A DNA stretch of 64,000 bases from Streptomyces cynarae (GCF_025642135.1 NZ_CP106793.1:5362001-5426000); one strand, 5' to 3'; shown: positions 1 to 9,460, counted from the first letter of the stretch. Numbers and translations: made by a program. Notes: generated from the sequence alone by a model not told the origin.

Positions 1-1
1 C

Positions 2-1204
2 GCGGCGCTCGTCGCCCTGCACTGGTACGCGTGGCGCCGGCTGGTCCGCGACACGACCCGCGGTCCGGGCCTCGCCCGCCGCACCGGCACGGCGGTGCTC
101 GTCGCCGGGCCGGTGCTGATGGTCGCGGCCCTGGTCGCCGAGCGCGCCGGCGCCCCGTTCTGGCTGCAACGCGTCCTCGGCTGGCCCGGTTTCCTGTGGA
201 TGGCGCTGACGCTGTACCTGCTGCTGGCGCTGGTGGCGGGGGAGTTGGTACGACCGCTGGTGCGGCGCCTGGTGGAGCGCGGGGCGCGAGCGGAGGAGAG
301 GGCACCGCTGCCGGCAACGGTGCCGGTGGGACCGGCACCCGCGGACCCGGAGCCCGCGCCGTCACAGGTGCAGTCCGCCCCGTCCCGGCGGCTGTTCGTC
401 TCCCGGGTCGTCGGCGGCGCGGTGGCCGCGGCCGCGGTCGGCACGGTGGGCTACGGCACCTACGGAGTCCTGCGCGGCCCCGCCGTGAAGCGGGTCACGG
501 TGCCGCTGGCCAAACTCCCGCGCGCGGCGCACGGCTTCCGGATCGCGGTGGTGAGCGACATCCACCTGGGTCCCGTGCTGGGCAGGGGCTTCGCGCAGAA
601 GGTCGTGGACACGATCAACTCGACCCAGCCCGACCTGATCGCGGTCGTCGGCGACCTGGTCGACGGCAGCGTCAAGGACCTGGGCCCGGCGGCGGCCCCG
701 CTGTCCCGGCTGAAAGCCCGTCACGGCAGCTACTTCGTCACGGGCAACCACGAGTACTTCTCGGGCGCGGACCAGTGGGTGGAGGAGGTACGCCGACTGG
801 GCCTGCACCCCCTGGAGAACGCCCGCACGGAACTGCCCGCGTTCGACCTGGCCGGCGTCAACGACCTGGCGGGCGAGAGCGAGGGCGAGGGCCCCGACTT
901 CACCAAGGCGCTCGGCGACCGCGACACCTCACGCACGGTGGTCCTCCTGGCCCACCAGCCGCTGCAGATCCACGAAGCGGTCAGGCACCACGTGGACCTC
1001 CAGCTCTCCGGCCACACCCACGGCGGCCAGCTCTGGCCGGGCAACTTCGTCGCGGCCGCCGCCAACCCCACGGTCGCCGGCCTGGACCGCTACGGCGACA
1101 CCCAGCTGTACGTGTCCCGCGGAGCGGGAGCGTGGGGACCGCCGACGCGGGTGGGTGCCCCGTCGGACATCACGGTCATCGAACTGGCCTCCCGCCAGGC
1201 CTGA
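2..1204 (+). CDS. Membrane-anchored metallophosphoesterase (YkuE-like), 5' end outside window
   Basis: The frame is open from the left edge (first codon at base 2), so the true start lies outside; a GTG at 95 is only the first start codon inside the window. The N-terminal part is hydrophobic with two or more membrane segments, followed by a Pro/Ala linker and then a Tat-like RRLFVSR stretch before another membrane segment at about 400-480. The C-terminal half is a calcineurin-type phosphoesterase with the metal-binding motifs in order: VSDIHLG (DxH), GDLVDG, GNHEY and GHTHGGQ. Known YkuE-type proteins are membrane or exported phosphoesterases of uncertain substrate. The domain call is firm; the substrate is not known. 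Confidence 0.9.
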   Translation, partial: AALVALHWYAWRRLVRDTTRGPGLARRTGTAVLVAGPVLMVAALVAERAGAPFWLQRVLGWPGFLWMALTLYLLLALVAGELVRPLVRRLVERGARAEERAPLPATVPVGPAPADPEPAPSQVQSAPSRRLFVSRVVGGAVAAAAVGTVGYGTYGVLRGPAVKRVTVPLAKLPRAAHGFRIAVVSDIHLGPVLGRGFAQKVVDTINSTQPDLIAVVGDLVDGSVKDLGPAAAPLSRLKARHGSYFVTGNHEYFSGADQWVEEVRRLGLHPLENARTELPAFDLAGVNDLAGESEGEGPDFTKALGDRDTSRTVVLLAHQPLQIHEAVRHHVDLQLSGHTHGGQLWPGNFVAAAANPTVAGLDRYGDTQLYVSRGAGAWGPPTRVGAPSDITVIELASRQA

Positions 1205-1352
1205 TGCCTTGGCCGAAACCTGACGGAAACATCCTCTGGGTAAGTTCTCTCTCATCTTCAACTAATGCCTCTTCCTCCACTTGAAACACTGTGATTGGGT
1301 GATCATCGCCACAGGGGAGTGGTATGCGCTGAGGGCCTGGGGAGGGGCGCCG

Positions 1353-2909
1353 ATGCGATCGGTTCGCATACGGATTCTCGCGGCTGTGCTGGTGTTGGCA
1401 GGCGCGGGAGTGGGTGGGTGGCAGTTGCTGCCGGCCAAGGAGAACACCAACAGGACCATCACGGTCGGGACGACGGACGCCGTCACCTCGCTCGATCCGG
1501 CGGGGGCCTATGACGCCGGATCGTGGGCCTTGTTCAGCAGCGTTTTCCAGTCACTGCTGACCTTCGAACCCGACGGCGTGGAACCGGTGCCGGACGCCGC
1601 CCAGAGCTGCGCATTCGTGGGCACGGACCTGAAGACCTACCGCTGCACGCTGCGCAAGGACGTCACGTTCCCCAGCGGGCGCGCCATGACAGCCGAAGAC
1701 GTCAAGTACTCCTTCGACCGGGTCAAGCGCATCAACTCCGACGTCGGTCCCGCGACCCTGCTCGACACCTTGCACTCGGTGGACGCGAGCGGGCTGACCG
1801 TGACCTTCCATCTGTCCACGCCGGACGCGACCTTCCCGTTCAAGGTGGCCACCGGCGCCGGCTCCATCGTCGACCGCACCGAGTACCCGCAGGACAAGCT
1901 GCGCACCGACAACGGTGTCGACGGGACCGGGCCGTACACCCTGACGTCGTACACGAAGGACAAGACGGCCCACCTCGCCCCGAACAAGCACTACAAGGGC
2001 GACATCAAGGAAACCGGCCGGCCCATCGAGCTGTGGTACTACGCCGACCCCGCCGCCCTGGAGAAGGCGTGGAAGGCGAAGGACGTCGATGTCGCCACCC
2101 GCCAGCTGCCGCCCTCCGTGCTGGCCAACCTCTCGCCGAGCGACCCCGGCCAGCGCGTCGCCGAGGCCGACAGCGCGGAGATCCGCAACATCGTCCTGAA
2201 CACCTCCGCCGGCTCACCGTTGCACGACCGCCGTGTCCGCCAGGCCATCGCCTCGGTCATCAACCGCGAGGAACTGGTCAGCACCGTCTACGAGGGCACG
2301 ACGGACCCGCTGTACTCGCTGATTCCGGCGGGTATCACGGGGCACACCACGTCGTTCTTCGACGCCTACCCCAAGCCCGACGCCAAGAAGGCCCGCGCCC
2401 TGCTCACCGCCGCCGGTGTGAGCGCGCCCGTCCACTTCACCTACGGCTACGCGCAGGGCAGCGGCGCCGCCGCCGAGGAGGCCGCCGACCTCAAGCGGCA
2501 ACTGGAGGCGACCGGACTGTTCACGGTGGACGTCAAGGGCTACGAGTGGACCGACTTCCAGAAGCGGTACGCGAGCGGCAAGCTCGACGCGTGGGCCGTC
2601 GGCTGGGTCGCCGACTTCCCCGACCCTGACAACTTCACCGCGCCGCTCGTCGGCACCGGCAACAGCATGAAGAACGGCTACAGCAACAAGCAGGTCGACG
2701 GTCTGATCCTGGACAGCCAGCGCTACTCCGACCGCAGCCGGACCGCCGACGACTTCCAGCGCATCCAGCAGATCGTGGCGCAGGACGTCCCGCTGATCCC
2801 GCTGTGGCAGCGCAAGGAGTACGTGGTGAGCAGCGAGGACGTCGGCGGCGGCCAGTACCTGTCGGACGGCACGGGCGTCTTCCGCCTCTGGCGGCTGAAC
2901 TGGATCTGA
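1353..2909 (+). CDS. ABC transporter substrate-binding protein, family 5 (peptide-type)
   Basis: A 518-residue extracytoplasmic solute-binding protein of the oligopeptide/nickel family (SBP_bac_5). The ATG at 1353 is preceded by a GGGGAGGGG ribosome site; an upstream ATG at 1281 has none. The N-terminus has basic residues then a hydrophobic segment (LAAVLVLAGAGVGG) without a lipobox cysteine, so it is a secreted or membrane-anchored form rather than a lipoprotein. Family features include RKDVTFPSGRAMTAEDVKYS near residue 95 and FPDPDNFTAPL near the C-terminus. No permease or ATPase gene is adjacent, so this is an orphan binding protein; its ligand cannot be read from sequence. A perfect hairpin terminator follows. 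Confidence 0.9.
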   Translation: MRSVRIRILAAVLVLAGAGVGGWQLLPAKENTNRTITVGTTDAVTSLDPAGAYDAGSWALFSSVFQSLLTFEPDGVEPVPDAAQSCAFVGTDLKTYRCTLRKDVTFPSGRAMTAEDVKYSFDRVKRINSDVGPATLLDTLHSVDASGLTVTFHLSTPDATFPFKVATGAGSIVDRTEYPQDKLRTDNGVDGTGPYTLTSYTKDKTAHLAPNKHYKGDIKETGRPIELWYYADPAALEKAWKAKDVDVATRQLPPSVLANLSPSDPGQRVAEADSAEIRNIVLNTSAGSPLHDRRVRQAIASVINREELVSTVYEGTTDPLYSLIPAGITGHTTSFFDAYPKPDAKKARALLTAAGVSAPVHFTYGYAQGSGAAAEEAADLKRQLEATGLFTVDVKGYEWTDFQKRYASGKLDAWAVGWVADFPDPDNFTAPLVGTGNSMKNGYSNKQVDGLILDSQRYSDRSRTADDFQRIQQIVAQDVPLIPLWQRKEYVVSSEDVGGGQYLSDGTGVFRLWRLNWI

Positions 2910-2949
2910 GCCACCGCCACATGTGAACTTCCTGCCATCACATGTGATC

Positions 2950-2992
2950 GCCCGAGACGCCCCCGGCTTCTGCGCTCGGGGGCGTCTCGGGC
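2950..2992 (+). terminator. Perfect 16-bp stem terminator
   Basis: Left arm GCCCGAGACGCCCCCG at 2950-2965 pairs perfectly with 2977-2992 across an 11-nt loop. There is no U-tract, as is usual in Streptomyces. It closes the solute-binding protein gene before the TM2 gene. Confidence 0.85.
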
Positions 2993-3065
2993 ATGATGAC
3001 CGGGCTCATTTTTCGTCTTGTCGTATCTTCGCGGGGCTCCCCGCAACCGGTCCCAGGAGCAGTCC

Positions 3066-3452
3066 TTGAGCGAACAGCCGCAGCAGCCCGGTCCCTACGG
3101 TTACGGGTACCCGAACCAGCCCCCGGGCCCGCCGCCGGGGTACGGGTATCCGCAGTACGGGTACGCGCCCGGCGCCGTGCCGCCAGGGATGTACACCGGC
3201 GACCCCAACGCGCCGTACGGCTACGACCCCTACGGCCGCCCCTACTCCGACAAGTCGAAGATCGTCGCCGGTGTGCTGCAGTTCGTCCTCGGCACCTTCG
3301 GCGTCGGACGCTTCTACATCGGCAACGTCGGGCTGGGCCTGGCCCAGCTGTTCACCTGCGGTGGCCTCGGCATCTGGGCGCTGATCGACGGCATCATCCT
3401 GCTGACGGGCAGCAACCAGACCGACTCCCAGGGCCGCGTCCTGCGCGGCTGA
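3066..3452 (+). CDS. TM2 domain protein with Tyr/Pro/Gly-rich N-terminus
   Basis: A small membrane protein of 128 residues. A TTG start at 3066 is chosen because CAGGAG lies 8-13 bases upstream and the protein then begins MSEQPQQPGPYGYGYP, as relatives do; an ATG at 3018 would add an unlikely leader. Residues 1-55 are rich in Tyr, Gly and Pro. Residues 60-125 form the TM2 domain: two hydrophobic helices with DKSKIVAGVLQ, GRFYIGNVGLG and LIDGIILL. TM2 proteins are membrane proteins of unsettled function in bacteria. It precedes a DUF2752 gene by 7 bases and has a second TM2 gene downstream, sharing the YSDKSKIVAG core and the SQGRVLRG-like tail. Confidence 0.88.
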   Translation: MSEQPQQPGPYGYGYPNQPPGPPPGYGYPQYGYAPGAVPPGMYTGDPNAPYGYDPYGRPYSDKSKIVAGVLQFVLGTFGVGRFYIGNVGLGLAQLFTCGGLGIWALIDGIILLTGSNQTDSQGRVLRG

Positions 3453-3459
3453 GGAACCG

Positions 3460-3852
3460 GTGTCCCCCCAGTCCGTACTGCGGCATCCGGCGGCGGCTCC
3501 CCTGGCGGTACTCGCCGCCGGGGCGGCCGGGGCCGGCTATCTGTACGTCACCGATCCGCACGAACCCGGGCACGTGCTGCCCCAGTGCCCGTTCCGGCTC
3601 CTGACGGGCCTGCTCTGCCCCGCCTGCGGCGGCACCCGCATGGTGTACGACCTGATGCACGGTCACTTCACCGAGGCGTGGCTGGACAACAGGGCGCTGC
3701 TGCTCGCCTCGCCGTACGCCCTCGCCCTTCTGGGCCGTTGGGCGGTCGAAGGGCTGCGTGGCCGTCGCTGGCAGCCACAACTGAGCACGCGGGCACAGGT
3801 GCTGGTCCTGGCGCTGGCGGTGGCGTGGACGGTGGTCCGTAACGCCTTCTAG
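3460..3852 (+). CDS. DUF2752 membrane protein
   Basis: A 130-residue protein starting at GTG 3460, seven bases after the preceding TM2 gene, so probably co-transcribed. The signature LCPACGGTRMVYDLMHG of DUF2752 is at about residues 52-68, between hydrophobic segments near 12-28, 78-92 and 108-125. DUF2752 proteins are small integral membrane proteins with a conserved CP-CGGTR motif of unknown role. The pairing with TM2 genes recurs in actinobacteria and suggests a shared membrane function, but that is inference. Confidence 0.87.
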   Translation: MSPQSVLRHPAAAPLAVLAAGAAGAGYLYVTDPHEPGHVLPQCPFRLLTGLLCPACGGTRMVYDLMHGHFTEAWLDNRALLLASPYALALLGRWAVEGLRGRRWQPQLSTRAQVLVLALAVAWTVVRNAF

Positions 3853-4122
3853 CGGGCGAGAGTTGAGCGATGTCGCCTTGATGTGAACGCCGCCTGTCCG
3901 GACTTGATCACGGAACAGGAACAATCATTCACACCCTCTCCCGCCCTTGCGCTTCCTTTACCTAAGCTCCCAGCTCGCAGGGGGACGACGACAGAAGATC
4001 TCCGGCCGGATCCCGGTCGGAACTCTCATTCCATCTTCGTGGCGGGATCCCTCCTCGCCTCATTCCGGAGTCAACCATTCCGGTTCTCCGTGATCCGCTA
4101 CGGCACTTCCAGGAGTAGTTCC

Positions 4123-4386
4123 ATGACCGTCCCCACCCCCGAGGCTCCCTACGGCGTCGACCCGCAGGGCCGTCCGTACTCCGACAAGTCCAAGATCGTC
4201 GCGGGCATCCTCCAGATCTTCCTGGGCAGCCTCGGCATCGGCCGCTTCTACGTCGGCTCGGTCGGCGTGGGCATCGCCCAGCTGTTCACCTGCGGCGGCC
4301 TCGGCATCTGGGCGCTGATCGACGGCATCCTGTTCCTGACGAGCAACGACCGCACGGACAAGCAGGGGCGCGTACTGCGGGGCTGA
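4123..4386 (+). CDS. Short TM2 domain protein
   Basis: An 87-residue TM2 protein. ATG at 4123 has AGGAG at 4111-4115; the frame stays open upstream to 3883 but that part looks non-coding. It lacks the Tyr/Pro-rich N-terminus of the first TM2 protein yet is otherwise a close paralogue (YSDKSKIVAGILQIFLGSLG, then GRFYVGSVGVGIAQLFTCGG), so the two arose by duplication around the DUF2752 gene. The 270 bases upstream are gene-free and presumably hold its own promoter. Confidence 0.88.
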   Translation: MTVPTPEAPYGVDPQGRPYSDKSKIVAGILQIFLGSLGIGRFYVGSVGVGIAQLFTCGGLGIWALIDGILFLTSNDRTDKQGRVLRG

Positions 4387-4407
4387 GGCGGCGGGGCCTT
4401 ACCGGGG

Positions 4408-4995
4408 TTACCGCTGCCCGGCCATGAGGAGCTTGGTGACGTCCAGGGTGACCTTTCCGCCGATAGAGTCGGGGAGTGTGACCAGCTCGCCGGCGATGTG
4501 AATGTGGTGCGTGGCGTAGTTACCGCGGACCGGATCGGTGAGGACGTGGAGGCGTTGGTGCTGGCGGTCGATGATGACGTAGACCGGGATCTTCGCCTCG
4601 GCGTAGTAGGCGACCTTGGTACGCAGATCGGTCTTCCAGTTGCTGGACGTGACTTCCATGACGAGGCGGAAGCAAGTCGGGTCGTAGCAGCTGTTCTCGA
4701 CCAGGTGATCGCGATAGTCGTCGTCGACCACCGACAGGTCGGGGATCACGTAGTCCTCCGCCCCGGTCGGCAGCCAGAGGCCGATGTTCGGTAGCGCTCG
4801 CACCAAGCCCAACTGCAGGAACGGTGCCGCGAAGAGCATGAGGGCCTCGGAGTGCGGGCCGTCTGGTGCCGGACTCAAGAGAAGCTGTCCTCCGATGATC
4901 TCGACGCGGCGACCCGGAAGACTCTCCATGATGAGATTCGCTTCGGCGATCAGCGGCCGTTCCTCGTGTGGCCGCTCGACGGCTGCTGCGGACAT
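4408..4995 (-). CDS. Uma2 family protein (DUF820, PD-(D/E)XK fold)
   Basis: A 195-residue Uma2/DUF820 protein, a restriction-endonuclease-like fold greatly expanded in Streptomyces and cyanobacteria. Visible family features are VEIIGGQLLLSPAPDGPHS near residue 30, IPDLSVVDD with the metal-binding Asp near 88, VMEVTSSNWKTDLRTKVAYY (E-x-K type core) near 115, and YVIID near 140. No DNA target or biological role is established for most members. A second family member lies at 48413. Start ATG at 4995. Confidence 0.88.
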   Translation of the reverse strand: MSAAAVERPHEERPLIAEANLIMESLPGRRVEIIGGQLLLSPAPDGPHSEALMLFAAPFLQLGLVRALPNIGLWLPTGAEDYVIPDLSVVDDDYRDHLVENSCYDPTCFRLVMEVTSSNWKTDLRTKVAYYAEAKIPVYVIIDRQHQRLHVLTDPVRGNYATHHIHIAGELVTLPDSIGGKVTLDVTKLLMAGQR

Positions 4996-5090
4996 CAGGT
5001 GCCTCCCGTGGGCTGTGTCGAGAGCATCATCGTAGGCCGGAACGTGCCCGCACGTCCCTGATGATCACGTTCACTCGATCGTGTCCCCAC

Positions 5091-5133
5091 ACGCCTGAGG
5101 GCCCCGTTCCCAGCGGACGGGGCCCTCAGGCGT
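5091..5133 (-). terminator. Perfect 17-bp stem terminator after sdhB
   Basis: ACGCCTGAGGGCCCCGT at 5091-5107 pairs perfectly with 5117-5133 across a 9-nt loop. It lies 16 bases beyond the sdhB stop codon. Confidence 0.88.
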
Positions 5134-5148
5134 CGTGCGGGACGAACC

Positions 5149-5919
5149 TCAGAGGCGGCGGGTGATCAGTGCCCGCTTCACCTCCTGGATCGCCTTCGTG
5201 ACCTCGATGCCGCGCGGGCACGCGTCCGTGCAGTTGAACGTCGTACGGCAGCGCCACACGCCGTCCTTGTCGTTCAGGATCTCCAGCCGCTGCTCGCCGG
5301 CCTCGTCACGCGAGTCGAAGATGAAGCGGTGCGCGTTGACGATGGCCGCCGGGCCGAAGTACTGGCCGTCGTTCCAGAACACCGGGCAGGAGGTCGTGCA
5401 GGCCGCGCACAGGATGCACTTCGTCGTGTCGTCGAAGCGCTCCCGGTCCTCGGCCGACTGCAGACGCTCGCGCGTCGGCTCGTTCGTCTCCTTGGTGATC
5501 AGGAACGGCATCACGTCCCGGTACGCCTGGAAGAACGGATCCATGTCCACGACCAGGTCCTTCAGGACCGTCAGGCCCTTTATGGGTTCGATCGTGATCG
5601 GCTTCTCGGGGTTGATGTCCTTGATCAGCGTCTTGCACGCGAGGCGGTTCTTGCCGTTGATCCGCATGGCGTCCGAGCCGCAGATGCCGTGCGCGCAGGA
5701 GCGGCGGAAGGTCAGCGACCCGTCCAGGTCCCACTTGATCTTGTGCAGACCGTCGAGGACGCGCTCCTTGGGGTCGATCTCCAGCTGGAAGTCTTCCCAG
5801 GCCGCCTCGGCCGAGACCTCGGGGTTGAAGCGGCGGACGCGGAAGGTGACCGTGATGTAGGGGGACGCTGCCGAGCCCGAAGCGCTCGCCTCGGCCTTGT
5901 CCAGAACAGGGGTAGCCAT
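5149..5919 (-). CDS. sdhB: Succinate dehydrogenase iron-sulfur subunit
   Basis: The 256-residue iron-sulfur protein of succinate:menaquinone oxidoreductase, passing electrons from SdhA flavin to the membrane anchor. Cysteine clusters are in canonical order: [2Fe-2S] SCAHGICGSDAM (the third ligand position is Asp, as in E. coli) with a later Cys in NRLACK; [4Fe-4S] CILCAACTTSCP; and [3Fe-4S] CRTTFNCTDACPRGIEVTK. The start ATG overlaps the sdhA stop by one base (TGATG), giving translational coupling. It is the last gene of the sdhCDAB unit. Confidence 0.97.
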   Translation of the reverse strand: MATPVLDKAEASASGSAASPYITVTFRVRRFNPEVSAEAAWEDFQLEIDPKERVLDGLHKIKWDLDGSLTFRRSCAHGICGSDAMRINGKNRLACKTLIKDINPEKPITIEPIKGLTVLKDLVVDMDPFFQAYRDVMPFLITKETNEPTRERLQSAEDRERFDDTTKCILCAACTTSCPVFWNDGQYFGPAAIVNAHRFIFDSRDEAGEQRLEILNDKDGVWRCRTTFNCTDACPRGIEVTKAIQEVKRALITRRL

Positions 5920-7673
5920 CAGTACTTACGCTCCATCGGCTGGTAGCGGGTCTGGACGACCGGCTTGTAGTCGAGACGGATGGACTCGGTGCCGTCGTCG
6001 CCCACCTCGCGGTACGCCATGGTGTGGCGCATGAAGTTGACGTCGTCGCGGTTCGGGTAGTCCTCGCGGTAGTGACCGCCGCGGGACTCCTTGCGGGCCA
6101 GCGCGGAGACCGCCATCACCTCGGCGAGGTCGAGCAGGTTGCCCAGCTCGACGGCCTCCAGCAGGTCCGTGTTGAACCGCTTGCCCTTGTCCTGGATCGC
6201 CACGTTCTTGTAGCGCTCCCTGAGCTCGGCGATCTTCTCGACCGCCGTCTTGATCGTCTGCTCGGTGCGGAACACCATGACGTTCGCGTCCATGGTCTCC
6301 TGCAGCTCACGACGCAGCTCCGCCACGCGCTCGTTGCCCGTGGAGTTGCGCAGCTGCTCGATCTGCCCGACGACGAGCTCCTCCGGGTTCTCCGGCAGCT
6401 CGACGAAGTCCGCCGTCTGGGAGTACTCGGCGGCGGCGATGCCCGCACGGCGGCCGAACACGTTGATGTCCAGCAGCGAGTTGGTGCCGAGGCGGTTGGC
6501 GCCGTGCACGGACACGCAGGCGACCTCGCCGGCCGCGTACAGGCCGGGGACGACCGTGGTGTTGTCCGCGAGGACCTCGCCCTGGACGTTCGTCGGGATG
6601 CCGCCCATCGCGTAGTGCGCGGTCGGCTGGATCGGGATCGGGTCCGTGTAGGGCTCGATGCCGAGGTACGTACGGGCGAACTCGGTGATGTCGGGCAGCT
6701 TGGCGTCCAGCTGCTCCGGCGGTAGGTGGGTGAGGTCCAGGTAGACGTGGTCGCCCTCGGGACCGCAGCCGCGGCCCTCGCGGATCTCCGTGTAGATCGA
6801 GCGGGAGACGACGTCACGGGAGGCGAGGTCCTTCATGACCGGCGCGTACTTCTCCATGAAGCGCTCGCCGTCCTTGTTGCGGAGGATGCCGCCCTCACCG
6901 CGCGCACCCTCGGTCAGGAGGATGCCCATGCGCCAGATGCCGGTCGGGTGGAACTGGAAGAACTCCATGTCCTCCAGCGGGATGCCCCGCCGGTACACCG
7001 CCGCCTGGCCGTCACCGGTCAGCGTGTGCGCGTTCGACGTCACCTTGAAGAACTTGCCGCAGCCGCCGGAGGCGTAGATCACGGCCTTCGCCTGGAAGAT
7101 GTGGATCTCACCGGTCGCCAGCTCGTACGCCACGACACCGGCCGAGCGCTTGACGCCGTCGACCTCGGTGATCAGCTGGTCGAGGACGTAGAACTCGTTG
7201 AAGAACTCCACGCCCTCCTTCACGCAGTTCTGGTACAGCGTCTGGAGGATCATGTGGCCGGTGCGGTCGGCCGCGTAGCAGGAGCGCCGGACCGGGGCCT
7301 CACCGTGGTTGCGGGAGTGACCGCCGAAACGGCGCTGGTCGATCGTCCCGTTGGGCGTCCGGTTGAACGGCAGGCCCATCTTCTCCAGGTCGAGGACGGA
7401 GTCGATGGCCTCCTTCGCCAGGATCTCGGCGGCGTCCTGGTCGACCAGGTAGTCACCGCCCTTGACCGTGTCGAAGGTGTGCCACTCCCAGTTGTCCTCC
7501 TCCACGTTCGCGAGCGCGGCGGCCATACCGCCCTGCGCGGCGCCCGTGTGGGAGCGGGTGGGGTAGAGCTTGGTCAGCACGGCGGTGCGGCTGCGCTTCG
7601 TCGACTCGATGGCGGCGCGCATACCGGCGCCACCGGCGCCGACGATGACGGTGTCGTACTTGTGGATCTTCAT
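5919..7673 (-). CDS. sdhA: Succinate dehydrogenase flavoprotein subunit
   Basis: The 584-residue FAD subunit oxidising succinate to fumarate on the cytoplasmic face. It has the N-terminal dinucleotide fold [13 protein letters not shown], the covalent-FAD region [14 protein letters not shown] (His ligand near residue 43), and active-site stretches [31 protein letters not shown] and [13 protein letters not shown]. Length is normal. It sits 19 bases after sdhD and overlaps sdhB by one base. Confidence 0.98.
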   Translation of the reverse strand: MKIHKYDTVIVGAGGAGMRAAIESTKRSRTAVLTKLYPTRSHTGAAQGGMAAALANVEEDNWEWHTFDTVKGGDYLVDQDAAEILAKEAIDSVLDLEKMGLPFNRTPNGTIDQRRFGGHSRNHGEAPVRRSCYAADRTGHMILQTLYQNCVKEGVEFFNEFYVLDQLITEVDGVKRSAGVVAYELATGEIHIFQAKAVIYASGGCGKFFKVTSNAHTLTGDGQAAVYRRGIPLEDMEFFQFHPTGIWRMGILLTEGARGEGGILRNKDGERFMEKYAPVMKDLASRDVVSRSIYTEIREGRGCGPEGDHVYLDLTHLPPEQLDAKLPDITEFARTYLGIEPYTDPIPIQPTAHYAMGGIPTNVQGEVLADNTTVVPGLYAAGEVACVSVHGANRLGTNSLLDINVFGRRAGIAAAEYSQTADFVELPENPEELVVGQIEQLRNSTGNERVAELRRELQETMDANVMVFRTEQTIKTAVEKIAELRERYKNVAIQDKGKRFNTDLLEAVELGNLLDLAEVMAVSALARKESRGGHYREDYPNRDDVNFMRHTMAYREVGDDGTESIRLDYKPVVQTRYQPMERKY

Positions 7674-7692
7674 GATTCTCGCAGCCCCGTGC

Positions 7693-8187
7693 CTAGCGGA
7701 TGTTCGGGTCGAAGGTGAAGATCACCAGCGTGCCCAGCAGGATGGTGAACACCGTGGCGGTGTACAGCAGGCCCTTCAGCCACAGCCGCGTGTTCGTCCG
7801 CTCGGCGTAGTCGTTGATGACCGTGCGCAGGCCGTTGGCGCCGTGCAGCATCGCGAGCCACAGCATGGTCAGGTCCCAGACCTGCCACCACGGGGAGGCC
7901 CAGCGGCCGGCCACGAAGGCGAAGCCGATCTTGGAGACACCGCCGTCCAGCACGAGCTGGATCAGCAGGTGGCCGATGACCAGGACGACCAGCACGATGC
8001 CGGACAGGCGCATGAACAGCCAGCCGTACATCTCGAAGTTGCCGCGGGTCGACTTCGGGGTCTTCCTCGTCCGCTTGCGGGGCGGCTCGATGACCGGCGC
8101 CGGGTTGTCGACGTCGTACAGCGAGGCACCCTCGACGGGGCCGATGCCGGAGGTGGTGGTTTCAGTGGTGACTGTGTTGTTCGACAT
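7693..8187 (-). CDS. sdhD: Succinate dehydrogenase membrane anchor subunit
   Basis: A 164-residue hydrophobic subunit. After a charged N-terminal 55 residues (with [20 protein letters not shown]) come three membrane helices. A histidine in the second region ([15 protein letters not shown]) matches the haem-ligand/quinone-site helix of SdhC/D proteins. It anchors SdhAB with SdhC and lies 8 bases after the sdhC stop. The C/D naming follows actinobacterial usage. Confidence 0.92.
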   Translation of the reverse strand: MSNNTVTTETTTSGIGPVEGASLYDVDNPAPVIEPPRKRTRKTPKSTRGNFEMYGWLFMRLSGIVLVVLVIGHLLIQLVLDGGVSKIGFAFVAGRWASPWWQVWDLTMLWLAMLHGANGLRTVINDYAERTNTRLWLKGLLYTATVFTILLGTLVIFTFDPNIR

Positions 8188-8195
8188 CGTGCGCC

Positions 8196-8576
8196 TCAGC
8201 TCCCGAAGAGTTCACGAGCGGCGTGGCCGAGGACGGGGTAGATCGCCCCGAGCATCAGCACGACCCAGACTCCGACGACGGTCCAGAGCATCTGCTTCTG
8301 GTAGCGCGGGCCCTTCGACCAGAAGTCGACCGCGATGACGCGGAGGCCGTTGAGCGCGTGGAAGAGGATGGCGGCGACGAGGCCGTACTCGAGAATCGCG
8401 ACGATCGGTGTCTTGTACGTGGCCACGACCTTGTCGTAGGCCTCGGGGGAGACACGGACGAGAGCGGTGTCCAGCACGTGTACGAACAGGAAGAAGAAGA
8501 TGAGGACGCCGGTGACTCGGTGAGCCACCCAGGACCACATTCCTTCCCGGCCGCGGTACAGCGTTCCAGCCGGCAC
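8196..8576 (-). CDS. sdhC: Succinate dehydrogenase cytochrome b subunit
   Basis: A 126-residue cytochrome b556-type anchor and the first gene of the operon. GTG start at 8576 with GGAGGG eight bases upstream. It carries the family motifs SWVAHRVTGVLIFFF (Ser/His/Arg quinone and haem region) near residue 15 and LFHALNGLRVIAVD (haem His) near residue 71, in three membrane helices. The operon promoter should lie in the roughly 200 bases upstream (8577-8770). Confidence 0.94.
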   Translation of the reverse strand: MPAGTLYRGREGMWSWVAHRVTGVLIFFFLFVHVLDTALVRVSPEAYDKVVATYKTPIVAILEYGLVAAILFHALNGLRVIAVDFWSKGPRYQKQMLWTVVGVWVVLMLGAIYPVLGHAARELFGS

Positions 8577-8772
8577 GGAAGAACCCTCCGGGAGCGGGGA
8601 CTAGGGCCGCGCCGGCTTTCTGTGTCGGTCGGGCCCGGCCGGGTACGGTCCACCGGCCCCCAGCATGGTAGCGACGCTTGCCTGCGGCGCTTACGGGGGG
8701 CCTGCCGGTGTGATCAATCAGGCACTCAAACGAGCACGGATGGCTCATCGACCGGGCGGCTACCGGGGTGAG

Positions 8773-8868
8773 GGCTGTTGTTTTTCTGCCGGGTGCGGGT
8801 GGTTTGCGGGTGCTTGCGACCACGCGGCGGAGCCGCCCGTGTCACAGCCCCGCGCCCCTAAACGGCGC
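8773..8868. repeat. Streptomyces REP-type intergenic repeat
   Basis: Contains GCGGCGGAGCCGC (a small palindrome) followed by ACAGCCCCGCGCCCCTAAA, a signature met repeatedly between Streptomyces genes. Its right end overlaps the stop codon of the OHCU-decarboxylase-like gene. A diverged copy is at about 52770-52845. Confidence 0.65.
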
Positions 8869-9460
8869 GTTCCACCGCAGTTCGCTCGGAGAAGTCCCGT
8901 GCCAGGCGCGTCAGCCTCCCCCTCGCCAAGCGGCGCAGTTCCTCTGTCGCCAGGACCCGCTCCTCCTCGGGATCGTTGGCCAATCGTGATCGGATGGCCG
9001 CGAGGAGCTGGTCCAGCAGCTCGTCCGGCGCCACCTCGTCCAGGCAGATGATGAACACGTGTCCGAATTTGCTCTCGTATGCCGCGTGTGCCGCGCTCAG
9101 CGCGGTGTGGGCGGCGGAGTACGTGCCGTCGGGGAGCGGGGCGAGGGATTCCCCGGCCAGGGCCTCGGCGAGGTCCGCGGGGGTGAGGTCGTACGTCGCC
9201 TCGTCGGCCGCGGCGAGCAGGGAGTCGAGGTCCGGGTAGGGGCGGTGCTCGGCGACCCGGTGGGCCCAGCGCAGGCTGCGGCAGCAGGTGAGCAGGGCGC
9301 GCCGGACGTCGTCGGCGGGTGCGCGGTTGAACCGCTCCAGGCCCGTCGCGGCCTCGGTGCGGTGTTGCGCCGGGAGGGCGGTGTGGCCGGGGAGGTGCGG
9401 GAGACGGTGCGCGGGCAGCGTGGGTCCTCGGCGGCTGGCGTGACGGCTCGTGCGCGTCAC
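8858..9460 (-). CDS. OHCU-decarboxylase-like protein lacking the HPRIG motif
   Basis: About 200 residues; the domain starts near residue 42 at LERFNRAPADDVRRALLTCC. The family (2-oxo-4-hydroxy-4-carboxy-5-ureidoimidazoline decarboxylase, UraD) makes S-allantoin from uric acid. Matching parts are the N-terminal helix, FGHVFIIC near residue 135, and a C-terminal helix with LRRLARGRLTRL. However the catalytic HPRIG segment that should follow ADLAEALAG is absent (SLAPLPDG instead), and no urate-pathway genes are near. It may be a non-catalytic homologue. GTG start at 9460 is uncertain. Confidence 0.7.
   Translation of the reverse strand: MTRTSRHASRRGPTLPAHRLPHLPGHTALPAQHRTEAATGLERFNRAPADDVRRALLTCCRSLRWAHRVAEHRPYPDLDSLLAAADEATYDLTPADLAEALAGESLAPLPDGTYSAAHTALSAAHAAYESKFGHVFIICLDEVAPDELLDQLLAAIRSRLANDPEEERVLATEELRRLARGRLTRLARDFSERTAVERAV

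Noticed and set aside
31..1284. Long frame antiparallel or shifted to the metallophosphoesterase
   Set aside because: Arg/Gly/Pro-rich shadow translation with no domain; the phosphoesterase frame carries all motifs.
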